From NCBI GenBank assembly GCA_017408855.1, contig JAFQTW010000042.1, positions 1 to 34,230 of the forward strand: a DNA stretch of 34,230 bases, read 5' to 3'. The number at the start of each line of letters is the position of its first letter. The first letter of the stretch is position 1. This document shows positions 14,184 to 22,563 of the stretch, in pieces. Source of the stretch: Oscillospiraceae bacterium. Lineage in GTDB: Bacteria > Bacillota > Clostridia > Oscillospirales > Ruminococcaceae. The translations under genes were made by a program, and so were the position numbers. The notes under the pieces were generated by a model. It saw only the letters and a list, made by a program, of their open reading frames with translations. It made no database searches and was not told where the DNA came from.

Positions 14184-14909
14184 TTAAAACCAAACCTGCG
14201 CCGAAAAGCTGCGGTTTTCATCCTTTTCGCCCAGGACGACATAGCTGCCATCCTCGCCTTCGCCGCCGGACAACGAGAGGGTCTCGCCCAGCTTTGCCTC
14301 ATGCTCGTAGTGGATGATCACCCGGCGCACCGGCTGCGACAGCATCTTTTCGGCGGGAAGAAAATCGCAGAGGATGTCGCCGTAGACCGCGTTGTTCACA
14401 TGGCCGTTGCCGTCCAGATCGGTAAAGCGGATGGGGCGCTGCCCCAGTTTTTGCATTTGCCCGGGGGCTTTGATCCGCCGTCTTGCCACCGATGGGTCGA
14501 AGTCCGCCCCGTCAAAGCGGTAGGGGCCCCAGTCAAAGACGTTGGGGCGCAGGACCGAATGATTCCGCGGATCCGCCAGGATCCACGCCGATGCGGCGCT
14601 GATCAGCTCTTCGCCCTGCTCGCCGCAAAAGACCGTCTCACGGATGAAGTAGACCCCTTTGGCAGGGTGGGGGCGGGTCCTGACGGTGACCGTTTCGTTG
14701 AGTCGGGGGGAACGGTGGACCGTCAGCTCCACTTTGGAAAGAAGAAAGACCTGTCCGCGGTCCGCCAGCACGTCGCGGGTCATGCCCAGCGAGTCGATGT
14801 GATGTCCCGCGATATCCTGCATCCGCCGCAGAATGGAAGAGACCTTCATCCGCCAGTGCAGATCGGTCTCGGCAGCGGTGAGGAGAAAGGATTCCTGAAA
14901 ATATGCCAT
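14184..14909 (-). CDS. Acyl-ACP thioesterase
   Basis: A 241-residue double-hotdog thioesterase that releases fatty acids from acyl carrier protein. The N-terminal hotdog has the usual QDIAGHH segment (about 31-37). The C-terminal one has the DLDGNGHVNNAVYGD motif (about 167-181), whose asparagine and histidine are the catalytic pair in this family. Its ATG is directly adjacent to the parB stop codon, with AGGAGG inside the end of parB. It is therefore translated as the last gene of a parA-parB-thioesterase transcript, an unusual partner for segregation genes. Confidence 0.9.
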   Translation of the reverse strand: MAYFQESFLLTAAETDLHWRMKVSSILRRMQDIAGHHIDSLGMTRDVLADRGQVFLLSKVELTVHRSPRLNETVTVRTRPHPAKGVYFIRETVFCGEQGEELISAASAWILADPRNHSVLRPNVFDWGPYRFDGADFDPSVARRRIKAPGQMQKLGQRPIRFTDLDGNGHVNNAVYGDILCDFLPAEKMLSQPVRRVIIHYEHEAKLGETLSLSGGEGEDGSYVVLGEKDENRSFSAQVWF

Positions 14910-15767
14910 TTATGCCTCCTCGTGACCGACGCAGAGCTTTTCGGCCAGCGCTGCCAGATCGTCCTTGTCAAAGAACTCTACCGACAGGCGGCGGGTCTTG
15001 CCCTTGGCGGTGACCGAGACCTGCCGTCCCAGCACCTGGGTCAAAGCAAGCTCCAGCTCTTTATAATAGGTGTCCTCCGGTTTGAGGACCGGTTTTTTCG
15101 GCTCTTTTTTCGCCTGCTGCGCCAGCTTTTCGGTCTCACGGACGCTCATGCCCTTTTTGACCGCCAGCTCCGCCGCCTCCAGGATCGCCTCTTCCGAATC
15201 CAGTGCCAGCAGGGCTCTGCCGTGTCCGGCGGAAAGTTTGCCTTCCCGCACCAGCTCCACCACCGGGGTGGGCAGCGACAGCAGCCGCAGGCTGTTGGCA
15301 ATGGCGGGGCGGGACTTTCCGATGACCTTGGAGACCTGCTCCTGGGTCATGGCGTATTCGTTCATCAGAGACTGGTAGCCCAGCGCTTCCTCCATGGGGT
15401 TTAAGTCCTGCCGCTGCAGGTTTTCGATCAGCGCCAGCTCCATGGTCTCGTGGTCCGACAGCTCCCGGATGACCACCGGCACTTCGGTAAGACCGGCCAT
15501 GCGCGAAGCACGCCATCTTCTCTCGCCGGCAACCAGCTGATAGCCGCCGGTGGGCATGGGGCGCACCAGCAGCGGCTGGATGACGCCGTGTTCCCGGATG
15601 GAGTCGGCAAGGTCTGCCAGCGCGGACTCGTCAAATTCTTTTCTCGGCTGCTCCCGGTTGGGCTCGATCTCTGCGATGCGCAGCGTCACGGGACCCGATT
15701 CGGTGGTGTTGTCCATAAACAGCGCGTCGAGGCCTTTGCCCAGACCGCCTTTTTTCTTGGTCGCCAT
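14910..15767 (-). CDS. parB: Chromosome partitioning protein ParB (Spo0J)
   Basis: A 285-residue ParB that binds parS, spreads by CTP-dependent sliding and loads SMC near the origin. The N-terminus KKKGGLGKGLDALF is the conserved ParA-stimulating peptide. The CTPase domain has QPRKEFDE and GERRWRA (about 81-87); the HTH domain has ENLQRQDLNPMEEA, TQEQVSKVIGKSR and GHGRALLAL. A C-terminal dimerisation domain follows. It starts 20 nt behind parA. Paired with noc further upstream, it is the general segregation protein rather than Noc. Confidence 0.95.
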   Translation of the reverse strand: MATKKKGGLGKGLDALFMDNTTESGPVTLRIAEIEPNREQPRKEFDESALADLADSIREHGVIQPLLVRPMPTGGYQLVAGERRWRASRMAGLTEVPVVIRELSDHETMELALIENLQRQDLNPMEEALGYQSLMNEYAMTQEQVSKVIGKSRPAIANSLRLLSLPTPVVELVREGKLSAGHGRALLALDSEEAILEAAELAVKKGMSVRETEKLAQQAKKEPKKPVLKPEDTYYKELELALTQVLGRQVSVTAKGKTRRLSVEFFDKDDLAALAEKLCVGHEEA

Positions 15768-15787
15768 GGTCGATTCCTTTCTGCGGG

Positions 15788-16555
15788 CTATCCGCGGTTC
15801 TTGCTCAAAAACTCCTCTGCCAGCGCCTGATACGAGAGGCTGCCCTTGGAATTGCGGTCAAAGTAGATGACCGGCTGTCCGTAGCTGGGCGCCTCGGAAA
15901 GACGGACGTTGCGGGGGATGGTGGTTTTGTATACCTTTTGGGGGAAGAATTTTTTCACCTCTGCCACCACCTGAACGGTCAGATTCAGTCTGCCGTCGAA
16001 CATGGTCAGCAAAACGCCTTCCAGATCGAGGGTGGGATTGTAAAGGCGTTTTACTTGTCGGATGGTCGCCACCAGCTGGCTCAAGCCCTCCAATGCGTAG
16101 TACTCACACTGGATCGGGACCATCAGCGTATCGCTGGCGGCCAGCGCGTTGAGGGTGATGAGTCCCAGCGAAGGGGGACAGTCGATGAAAATAAAGTCGT
16201 AGTCGGCTTTGATGGGGACCAGCGCTTTTTTCAGCCGCAGGGTGCGGTCCTCCAGCTCCACGATCTCGATCTCTGCTCCTGCCAGCGCAATGTTGGAGGG
16301 GAGAACATCCACGCCCTCAAACTCGGTGGAGAGGATCACGTCTTTCGCCTCGCAGGCGCCGATGAGGAGGTCGTAGGAAGAATGGACCAGACTGCGCTTG
16401 TTGATGCCGAATCCGCTGGTGGCGTTGCCCTGGGGGTCGATGTCCACCAACAGGACCTTTTTGCCTTTTGCGCCGACAGCGGCTGCCAGATTGACCGTCG
16501 TGGTGGTCTTGCCCACGCCGCCCTTCTGATTGGTAATGGAAATGATCTTGCCCAT
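15788..16555 (-). CDS. parA: Chromosome partitioning ATPase ParA (Soj)
   Basis: A 255-residue deviant Walker A ATPase. KGGVGKTTTTVNLA (11-24) contains the signature lysine, DIDPQGNAT and IFIDCPPSLG follow, and the C-terminal YKTTIPRNVRLSEAPSYG is typical of Soj. Dimers bind DNA with ATP and are cleared by ParB. The start is fixed by AGGAGGGC, 5 nt upstream, and by the family's MGKIISITNQKGG N-terminus; the frame is open far upstream but has no start signal there. A strong promoter and a parS site lie just upstream. Confidence 0.97.
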   Translation of the reverse strand: MGKIISITNQKGGVGKTTTTVNLAAAVGAKGKKVLLVDIDPQGNATSGFGINKRSLVHSSYDLLIGACEAKDVILSTEFEGVDVLPSNIALAGAEIEIVELEDRTLRLKKALVPIKADYDFIFIDCPPSLGLITLNALAASDTLMVPIQCEYYALEGLSQLVATIRQVKRLYNPTLDLEGVLLTMFDGRLNLTVQVVAEVKKFFPQKVYKTTIPRNVRLSEAPSYGQPVIYFDRNSKGSLSYQALAEEFLSKNRG

Positions 16556-16624
16556 AAAGCCCTCCTGCGGATGGATTTTGCCGGAAAATCCGCTCTTTTT
16601 CTCGAAAATCGGATGTCTTTTCCT

Positions 16625-16653
16625 ATTATAACACCCCCAAGGGCTCCTTTCAA
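16625..16653 (-). promoter_or_regulatory. parA promoter
   Basis: Minus-strand TTGAAA, 17-bp spacer, TATAAT; about 70 nt before the parA start. Confidence 0.88.
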
Positions 16654-16672
16654 CCGAAAAACAGCAAAGTGA

Positions 16673-16688
16673 TGTTCCACGTGAAACA
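16673..16688. promoter_or_regulatory. parS site upstream of parA
   Basis: TGTTCCACGTGAAACA matches the parS consensus TGTTNCACGTGAAACA at every position. It is centred 27 bp from the parA -35, where bound and spreading ParB could repress the operon. Confidence 0.97.
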
Positions 16689-16700
16689 TTTTCCGCGGAC

Positions 16701-16755
16701 AGAAAAACGCCCCGCATCCCGGCTGGCTGACCGTTGGAAGCAGGGCATTTTTCTT
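16701..16755 (-). terminator. Probable noc terminator
   Basis: GCCCTGC pairs with GCGGGGC on the minus strand across a 24-nt loop, followed by GTTTTTC. Bases 16756-16827 hold a small GGGGC/GCCCC hairpin and no gene. Confidence 0.6.
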
Positions 16756-16827
16756 CGGTTAAGGGAAAGCGGAGTAAAATGGCGGGGCGAAGGCCCCATC
16801 TATCAAAAGCGCAAAGCGCCGTTGACC

Positions 16828-17640
16828 TTATGCGGGTCGGCTGTTCTGGGCGGACTTGGGGATCCGCAGGGTCAGGCAGATAAAGTCGCCCTCGTCTGCC
16901 TGCCGGGTCTGGATGGCAAGTCCGGCGGACTTCATGGTCTGGACCGCCTTGTCCACCGTGTTGAGAAACAGCCGCAGGTCCTTGCAGATGAAAAGGCGGG
17001 TGGGCTTTGGTCGGGCAGAGGTCTTTAGCAGGTCCTCGACGTATTTTTCCGCCTGCGCCACGGTCATCTCCTTCTGCGCCATGACCTTTGCCGCCTGCAG
17101 CTGCTGCGGCTCCTGCGGCAGACGAAGCAGCGCCCGTCCATGCCGCTCGGTGAGCGAGCCTTCGCGCATCACCTGCTGGATGGCGGGGGAGAGCTTTAAC
17201 AGCCGCAGCCGGTTGGCCAGGGTGGACTGGGCGATGCCCAGCCGGTTGGCGGCTTCCTCCTGGGTCACGCCCCAGTAGCGGATCAGCGAGGCGATGCCCT
17301 GTGCCTGATCGAACAGGTCCAGATCCTGCCGATGGATGTTCTCGATCAGCGCCAGCACCGCCGACTCCTGCAGGGTGCAGCTTTTTACGATGGCGGGGAT
17401 GTGGCTCATCCCCAGTTTCATGCAGGCACGCCACCGCCGTTCCCCTGCCACCAGCTGATAGCGGCCCGGTTCGGTCTCCCGCACCGTGATGGGCTGCAAA
17501 AGTCCGTTGGCGGCGATGGAATCGGCCAGCTGCTGCAGCGACTCTTCCTCAAAGCGGCTGCGGGGCTGGGCGGGATTCACCATGATCTGGGTCAGGGGAA
17601 GACTGCGGACCCGATCCCGATTGAGATTGCCGAAGGCCAT
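16828..17640 (-). CDS. noc: Nucleoid occlusion protein Noc
   Basis: A 270-residue ParB paralog that in Bacillus binds NBS sites and blocks division over the nucleoid. It has GERRWRACMKLG (CTPase motif), ENIHRQDLDLFDQAQG, the HTH WGVTQEEAANRLGIAQST and ERHGRALLRL. The C-terminus (LRLFLNTVDKAVQTMKSAG to LTLRIPK) matches Noc rather than ParB. The N-terminus is short, with about 11 residues before the ParB fold, and seems to lack the longer membrane-binding helix of Bacillus Noc. It is its own unit, between terminators and upstream of parA. Confidence 0.88.
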   Translation of the reverse strand: MAFGNLNRDRVRSLPLTQIMVNPAQPRSRFEEESLQQLADSIAANGLLQPITVRETEPGRYQLVAGERRWRACMKLGMSHIPAIVKSCTLQESAVLALIENIHRQDLDLFDQAQGIASLIRYWGVTQEEAANRLGIAQSTLANRLRLLKLSPAIQQVMREGSLTERHGRALLRLPQEPQQLQAAKVMAQKEMTVAQAEKYVEDLLKTSARPKPTRLFICKDLRLFLNTVDKAVQTMKSAGLAIQTRQADEGDFICLTLRIPKSAQNSRPA

Positions 17641-17714
17641 CTTCTCATCTCCTCCTCAAGTTTCTGTATCCACCATAACACGGTTATTCCCTTTATGCCA
17701 GCAAAAGAAATCGC

Positions 17715-17744
17715 AAAAAAAGACGGTATCCGAGGGATACCGTC
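17715..17744 (-). terminator. Terminator of the mnmE-mnmG-rsmG operon
   Basis: A 10-bp stem GACGGTATCC/GGATACCGTC with loop CTC, followed on the minus strand by seven T residues. It splits rsmG from noc. Confidence 0.93.
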
Positions 17745-17755
17745 CGGGTTCGACA

Positions 17756-18472
17756 TCAGACCAGAGGGGATTTTGCCATCTTTGCGGCGTTTCTGGGGTA
17801 TTTTGTCGAGGTTTGCGATATTTTTTTGATGCAGACGAGGGCTCTTTGTCCGCTGCCGTCGGGCAGCTCGTAGGGCTTTGCCTCCTGCAGCCGTCCGCCC
17901 AGCAGGTGGATGGCTTTTTCGGCATCGGCGATCTCTTCCTGATAGGCCATGCCTTTGAGGGCGTAGAACATACCGCCGGACCGCACATAGGGCAGACAGT
18001 ATTCCGAAAGCTCCCGCAGATTGGCGACCGCCCGCGCGGTGGCAAGATCGAACTTCTCCCGCAGCGCCGGATTTCTGCCGCCGTCCTCGGCGCGGCTGTG
18101 GATGACCGTGGCGGTCAGCTCACATTCCTTCAGCACCTCTTCCAAAAAGGTCAGCCGCTTTTTGAGGGAATCCAGCAGGGTCACCTTCAGGTCGGGGCGC
18201 CAGATGAGCAGGGGGATGGCGGGAAATCCCGCGCCGGTGCCCACATCGATGAGGGATGCCCCTTGGGGCAGCTGCACGAAAGAGAAGGGGAGGATGCTGT
18301 CGAGAAAATGCTTCACAAGGACTCCTTCGGGGTCAGTGATGGCGGTGAGGTTCATTTTTTCGTTCCACTCCACCAACAGCGCGGCGTAGCGGCACAGCTT
18401 TGCCATCTGCTCTTCGGTGAGAGCGATATCATAAGCCGAAAAGACTTCGGTCATGCGGTTGTGATCGATCAT
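17756..18472 (-). CDS. rsmG: 16S rRNA (guanine527-N7)-methyltransferase RsmG
   Basis: A 238-residue class I methyltransferase that methylates G527 of 16S rRNA. The SAM-binding motif is LIDVGTGAGFPAIPL; TARAVANLREL and the preceding EKMNLTAITDP are family hallmarks. Its ATG overlaps the mnmG stop (ATGA), the usual mnmG-rsmG coupling. It has about 25 extra C-terminal residues compared with most members. Confidence 0.96.
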   Translation of the reverse strand: MIDHNRMTEVFSAYDIALTEEQMAKLCRYAALLVEWNEKMNLTAITDPEGVLVKHFLDSILPFSFVQLPQGASLIDVGTGAGFPAIPLLIWRPDLKVTLLDSLKKRLTFLEEVLKECELTATVIHSRAEDGGRNPALREKFDLATARAVANLRELSEYCLPYVRSGGMFYALKGMAYQEEIADAEKAIHLLGGRLQEAKPYELPDGSGQRALVCIKKISQTSTKYPRNAAKMAKSPLV

Positions 18473-20346
18473 TGGTTGCCTCCTTGCCGTTCTTTCTCCA
18501 GCCAGATGAGCAGCACCGAGATGTCCGCCGGCGATACGCCGGAGATGCGGCTTGCCTGTCCCACCGAGCGGGGGCGGATCTTGCCCAGCTTTTCCGCTGC
18601 CTCCAGCCGCAGACCGGTGATGGCGGAATAGTCGGTTCCTTCGGGGATCAGCTGATTTTCCAAACGGCGCATGCCGTCCACTTCCATCTGCTGCTTTTTG
18701 ATGTAACCTTCGTATTTGATCAGGATCTCCGCTTCCTCCGCCACCGCCGCCGAAAGAACGGGACGTTCCGGATCGAAGGGCGCCAGATCCGCGTAGGAGA
18801 TCTGGGGGCGGCGGATCAGCTCCGCCAGCTTAAATCCGGTGGATGGTGCGGATGTTCCACGTGAAACACAAAGCTCGCACAGCGCCTCGGAGGGCGGGAC
18901 CACCGTCTTTTCCAGACGGGCGACCTCCTCCTGCACCTGCCGCTGTTTTTCCAGAAATCGCTCATACCGCTGGTCGGAGATCAGTCCGATCTCGTGACCG
19001 AGGGGGGTCAGACGGGTGTCGGCGTTGTCCTGCCGCAGCAGCAGGCGGTATTCCGAGCGGGAGGTCATCATGCGGTAGGGATCGGAAACGCCCTTGGTGA
19101 CCAGATCGTCGATGAGGGTGCCGATGTAGGAGTTGGAGCGGTCGAAGATCACCGGCTCCAGACCCTTTACCGCCCGGGCGGCGTTGATGCCCGCCACCAG
19201 ACCCTGCGCCGCCGCTTCCTCGTAGCCGGAGGTGCCGTTGAACTGTCCGGCGCCGTACAGCCCGGGAACGGCCTTAAACTCCAGCGAAGGCTTCAGCGCC
19301 AGGGGATCCACCGAGTCGTACTCGATGGCGTAGGCGTTTCGCATGACCTTTACGTTCTCAAAGCCCTTGAGGGTCTTGTAAAAAGCGATCTGTACATCTT
19401 CCGGCAGGGAAGAGCTCATGCCTGCCAGATAGATCTCGTTGGTGTCCATGCCCACCGGTTCCACGAAGATCTGATGGCGGGGCTTGTCCGCAAACCGGAC
19501 CACCTTATCCTCGATGCTGGGGCAGTAGCGGGGACCGATCCCCTCGATCTTGCCGCCGTACAAGGGCGAGCGGTGGATGTTCTGCCGGATCACCTCGTGG
19601 GTGTTTTCGTTGGTGTAAGCAATGTGGCAGGTCACCTGATTGCAAAGCTCTCCCTCGGTCTCAAAAGAAAAGGGGGTGATGGGCTCGTCGCCGGCCTGCT
19701 CTTCCAGCTGAGAAAAGTCGATGCTGTTTTTGTGGACCCGGGCAGGGGTGCCGGTCTTAAAGCGCCGCAGGGGGATCCCCAGCGCTTCGAGCGAGTCGGA
19801 CAGCCGCTTCGCCGCATGCAGTCCGTCGGGACCGGACTCATAGGACACGTCGCCCACATAGATTTTGCCCCGCAAAAAGGTCCCGGTGCATAAAATGGCG
19901 GTCTTGACCGGATGCACCGCACCCAGATGGGTCACCACCGAAGCGATGCGCCCTTTTTCGTCGGTGCGCAGTTCGATGATCTCCGCCTGTTTGAGATCGA
20001 GGTTTTCCTGTTCCTCGATGACTTTTTTCATATAGATATGGTATTTTGAGCGGTCGGTCTGCACCCGCAGCGAGTGGACCGCCGGTCCCTTGCCCCGATT
20101 GAGCATCCGGCTCTGGATGAAGGTGGCATCCGCCGCCTTGCCCATCTGACCGCCCAGGGCATCGATCTCCCGGACCAGATGTCCCTTTGCGGTGCCGCCG
20201 ATGGACGGGTTGCAGGGCAGGTTGGCAAGACCGTCCAGACTGATGGTGAACAGCACGGTGGAAATGCCCAGCCGCGCCGCCGCCAAAGCAGCCTCTACGC
20301 CTGCGTGTCCCGCGCCGATGACCGCCAGATCATAGCTTTGGGCCAT
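18469..20346 (-). CDS. mnmG: tRNA uridine-5-carboxymethylaminomethyl modification enzyme MnmG (GidA)
   Basis: A 625-residue FAD enzyme that works with MnmE to modify U34 of tRNAs reading split codon boxes. The FAD motif DLAVIGAGHAGVEAALAAARLG is at residues 5-26. The conserved CNPSIGGTAKGHLVREIDALGG and the FKTGTPARV, RPGYAIEYD-like (RNAYAIEYDSVDP) and GTSGYEEAAAQG blocks are visible. The C-terminal helical domain ends with GVSPADISVLLIWLE. The ATG at 20346 follows GGAG; a TTG 12 nt further upstream is possible. A parS site is embedded in the C-terminal third. Confidence 0.97.
   Translation of the reverse strand: MAQSYDLAVIGAGHAGVEAALAAARLGISTVLFTISLDGLANLPCNPSIGGTAKGHLVREIDALGGQMGKAADATFIQSRMLNRGKGPAVHSLRVQTDRSKYHIYMKKVIEEQENLDLKQAEIIELRTDEKGRIASVVTHLGAVHPVKTAILCTGTFLRGKIYVGDVSYESGPDGLHAAKRLSDSLEALGIPLRRFKTGTPARVHKNSIDFSQLEEQAGDEPITPFSFETEGELCNQVTCHIAYTNENTHEVIRQNIHRSPLYGGKIEGIGPRYCPSIEDKVVRFADKPRHQIFVEPVGMDTNEIYLAGMSSSLPEDVQIAFYKTLKGFENVKVMRNAYAIEYDSVDPLALKPSLEFKAVPGLYGAGQFNGTSGYEEAAAQGLVAGINAARAVKGLEPVIFDRSNSYIGTLIDDLVTKGVSDPYRMMTSRSEYRLLLRQDNADTRLTPLGHEIGLISDQRYERFLEKQRQVQEEVARLEKTVVPPSEALCELCVSRGTSAPSTGFKLAELIRRPQISYADLAPFDPERPVLSAAVAEEAEILIKYEGYIKKQQMEVDGMRRLENQLIPEGTDYSAITGLRLEAAEKLGKIRPRSVGQASRISGVSPADISVLLIWLEKERQGGNQ
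18853..18868. promoter_or_regulatory. parS site inside mnmG
   Basis: A second perfect TGTTCCACGTGAAACA. In the mnmG frame it is read as CVSRGT, within a part of the protein that is not strongly conserved, so coding has been bent to hold a binding site. Confidence 0.97.
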
Positions 20347-20395
20347 GTAAGTCTCCAAAAAAACGCCTCCCAAACGATTATATATAATAGGTGTC

Positions 20396-21769
20396 TTATT
20401 TTCCGACACAGAAGTTGGCGAACACAGCGTCCACCACCGCATCCGAGGCTTTGCGCCCCGTCAGCTCCAAAAGCGGCGAGATGGCTTCGTCCAGACAGAC
20501 GGTCACCGCATCGAGGGTGACCCCCATGGCAGCGGCGTCCGCCGCCTCCTGCAAAGCTGCCGCGGATTTTTGCAGACAGACCCGCTGCCGCTCGTTGGCC
20601 ACAAGGGGCGCCGTGGGGTCGATGTCCGAAAGATGCAGCATCTGGCTGATGGCTTCCACCAGCGCATCCGCCCCTTCGCCGGAACGGGCGGAGATCTCTA
20701 CGGTTTTTTGGACCAGCCCCGCCAGCTTTTCCTCATCCAGCTGTTGGGGGAGGTCGGATTTATTGAGCACCGCAATGGCGGGACGGTCCCGCAGCTCTTC
20801 TAAAAGCGCCAGATCCTCGTCGGACAACGGCTCCGAGCGGTCCAGCACCGCCAAGATCAGCTGCGCCGAAGAAAGGCGCTTTCTCGCCAGCGACACGCCC
20901 ACCTGCTCCACCGGATCGTCGGTGCTGCGGATGCCGGCGGTGTCTGCCAGCCGAAGCTTGACTTCGCCGGCTAAAACGGTCTCTTCCACCACGTCACGGG
21001 TGGTTCCGGGGATGGCGGTGACGATGGATTTTTCCGTTCCCGCCAGAAGATTCATCAAAGTAGACTTGCCAACGTTGGGCCGCCCGATGATGGCGGTCTC
21101 CACGCCCTCCCGCAGGACCTTGCCCGCATCGTAGCCTGCCAGAAGCCGGCGGCAGTCCTCCAAAGCGGCAAAGAGCGAAGCGGAGAGATTTTCCGGCTCT
21201 ACCGATTCCATGTCCTCGTCGGGGTAGTCGTTCCAGGCTGCCAGATGGGCGCCGATGTCCACCAGCCGGTCGGCAATGGCATCGATCTTGCGGGAGAGAA
21301 CGCCGTCCCGTCCCGCCAGAGCCGCCCGTGCCGCCTGCTTGCCCGAAGAGCCGATGAGATCCATCACCGATTCCGCCTGCGCCAGTCCCAGCTTGCCGTT
21401 GAGGTAGGCCCGCTTGGTAAATTCGCCCGGCTCTGCCAGACGGGCGCCGGCATCCAGCACCGCCCGCAGACAGCGCTGCAGCAGATACAGTCCGCCGTGG
21501 CAGGAGATCTCGGTCACATCCTCGCCGGTGTAGCTGTGGGGCGCCCGAAAAAGGGTGACCACCGCCTCGTCGAATTCGCCGTCGCTGTCATGCAGCCGTC
21601 CGTAATGAGCGGTGTAGCCCTTTTGATCGGTCAGCTTTTTGCCGCTGACCGGCGCGAAGATCGCTTCGGTCACCGAAAACGCATCGGGACCGGATACCCG
21701 GATCACGCCGATGCCGCCCACGCCCAAGGGGGTGGAGATGGCCGCCACGGTATTGTTTTGAAGGGACAT
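20396..21769 (-). CDS. mnmE: tRNA modification GTPase MnmE
   Basis: A 457-residue GTPase partner of MnmG. The N-terminal folate-binding domain has ISTPLGVGGIGVIRVSG and FTKRAYLNGKLGL. The G domain has G1 GRPNVGKS (229-236), a GTTRD switch, G3 DTAG and G4 NKSD. The C-terminus ends CVGK, with the invariant cysteine. AAGGAG lies 7 nt before the ATG at 21769, which is preferred to the ATG 30 nt upstream. In most Firmicutes rpmH, rnpA, yidC and jag come before it; here mgsA stands divergently instead. Confidence 0.97.
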   Translation of the reverse strand: MSLQNNTVAAISTPLGVGGIGVIRVSGPDAFSVTEAIFAPVSGKKLTDQKGYTAHYGRLHDSDGEFDEAVVTLFRAPHSYTGEDVTEISCHGGLYLLQRCLRAVLDAGARLAEPGEFTKRAYLNGKLGLAQAESVMDLIGSSGKQAARAALAGRDGVLSRKIDAIADRLVDIGAHLAAWNDYPDEDMESVEPENLSASLFAALEDCRRLLAGYDAGKVLREGVETAIIGRPNVGKSTLMNLLAGTEKSIVTAIPGTTRDVVEETVLAGEVKLRLADTAGIRSTDDPVEQVGVSLARKRLSSAQLILAVLDRSEPLSDEDLALLEELRDRPAIAVLNKSDLPQQLDEEKLAGLVQKTVEISARSGEGADALVEAISQMLHLSDIDPTAPLVANERQRVCLQKSAAALQEAADAAAMGVTLDAVTVCLDEAISPLLELTGRKASDAVVDAVFANFCVGK

Positions 21770-21804
21770 AAAACCGCTCCTTTTCCGAAAAACTTTCACC
21801 TTTT

Positions 21805-21834
21805 ATTATAGCATAAGAAGGAAAGCCGCCGCAA
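21805..21834 (-). promoter_or_regulatory. mnmE promoter
   Basis: Minus-strand TTGCGG, 18-bp spacer, TATAAT preceded by TG, about 30 nt before the start. Confidence 0.75.
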
Positions 21835-21921
21835 TCCTTCTTTTGCGGAGCGGGGAGCGGGGAAGAACCACAGTATTTTGAAAGTCTGAGCGAAAAATCC
21901 TGCATATTTTACCGAAAAGAC

Positions 21922-21950
21922 TTGCTTTTTTCTGTGCAATATGATAAAAT
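21922..21950 (+). promoter_or_regulatory. mgsA promoter
   Basis: TTGCTT, 17 bp, TAAAAT with an upstream TG, about 35 bp before the start codon. Confidence 0.72.
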
Positions 21951-21984
21951 GCAGCCGATGAAATGCAAAAAGGAGGAAAACGAT

Positions 21985-22455
21985 ATGGCAAATCCCAGCG
22001 TCACCTGGACCATCGGGAAACAGAAGAACATTGCCCTCATCGCCCACGACAGCATGAAGCCTGTCATCATCGAGTGGTGCGAAAAGAACAAAGAGATCTT
22101 AAAAGAACATTTCCTCTACGGAACCGGCACCACCGCCAGAATGATCACCGACCGCACCGGGCTGCCCGTGCGGGGACATAACAGCGGTCCTTTGGGAGGC
22201 GACCTGCAGATCGGCGCCAAGATCGTGGAAGGAAAGATCGATTTCGTGATCTTTTTCTCCGATCCGCTGACCGCCCAGCCCCACGATCCGGACGTGAAGG
22301 CCCTGCTGCGTATCGCACAGGTCTACGATATCCCCATCGCCAACAATCGGGCAACGGCGGATTTTCTCATTCAGTCGGCTCTGATGAAAGAGGAGTACGA
22401 CCACGAGGTGGTCGATTTCAAAAGCGCCATTGCCCAGAGAGCCCAAACCTTATAG
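21985..22455 (+). CDS. mgsA: Methylglyoxal synthase
   Basis: A 156-residue enzyme that turns dihydroxyacetone phosphate into methylglyoxal and phosphate, an overflow bypass of lower glycolysis. Family motifs are LIAHDSMK, YGTGTTARMI (phosphate binding), SGPLGGDLQIGA with the catalytic aspartate, and FFSDPLTAQPHDPDVKALLRIA. AAGGAGG precedes the ATG. It is a single-gene unit with its own promoter and terminator, divergent from mnmE. Confidence 0.96.
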   Translation: MANPSVTWTIGKQKNIALIAHDSMKPVIIEWCEKNKEILKEHFLYGTGTTARMITDRTGLPVRGHNSGPLGGDLQIGAKIVEGKIDFVIFFSDPLTAQPHDPDVKALLRIAQVYDIPIANNRATADFLIQSALMKEEYDHEVVDFKSAIAQRAQTL

Positions 22456-22460
22456 CAAAG

Positions 22461-22495
22461 AAAAAGACCGGGATCTTAAAGATCCCGGTCTTTTT
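22461..22495 (+). terminator. mgsA terminator
   Basis: A long stem AAAAAGACCGGGATCTT/AAGATCCCGGTCTTTTT. The symmetric A- and T-tracts mean it could also work on the minus strand for transcripts leaving degV. Confidence 0.92.
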
Positions 22496-22563
22496 GCTGT
22501 TTTCTCAGTGAGGTAAAAGAAAACGGCGAGGAAGGATACACTTATGAAAGGTCCAAAAAAGAC

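Noticed and set aside
15788-17434. A ParA form extended far upstream (about 548 residues)
   Set aside because: The extension is the noc gene read in a wrong frame plus the promoter and parS region; ParA begins at the MGKIISITNQKGG start.
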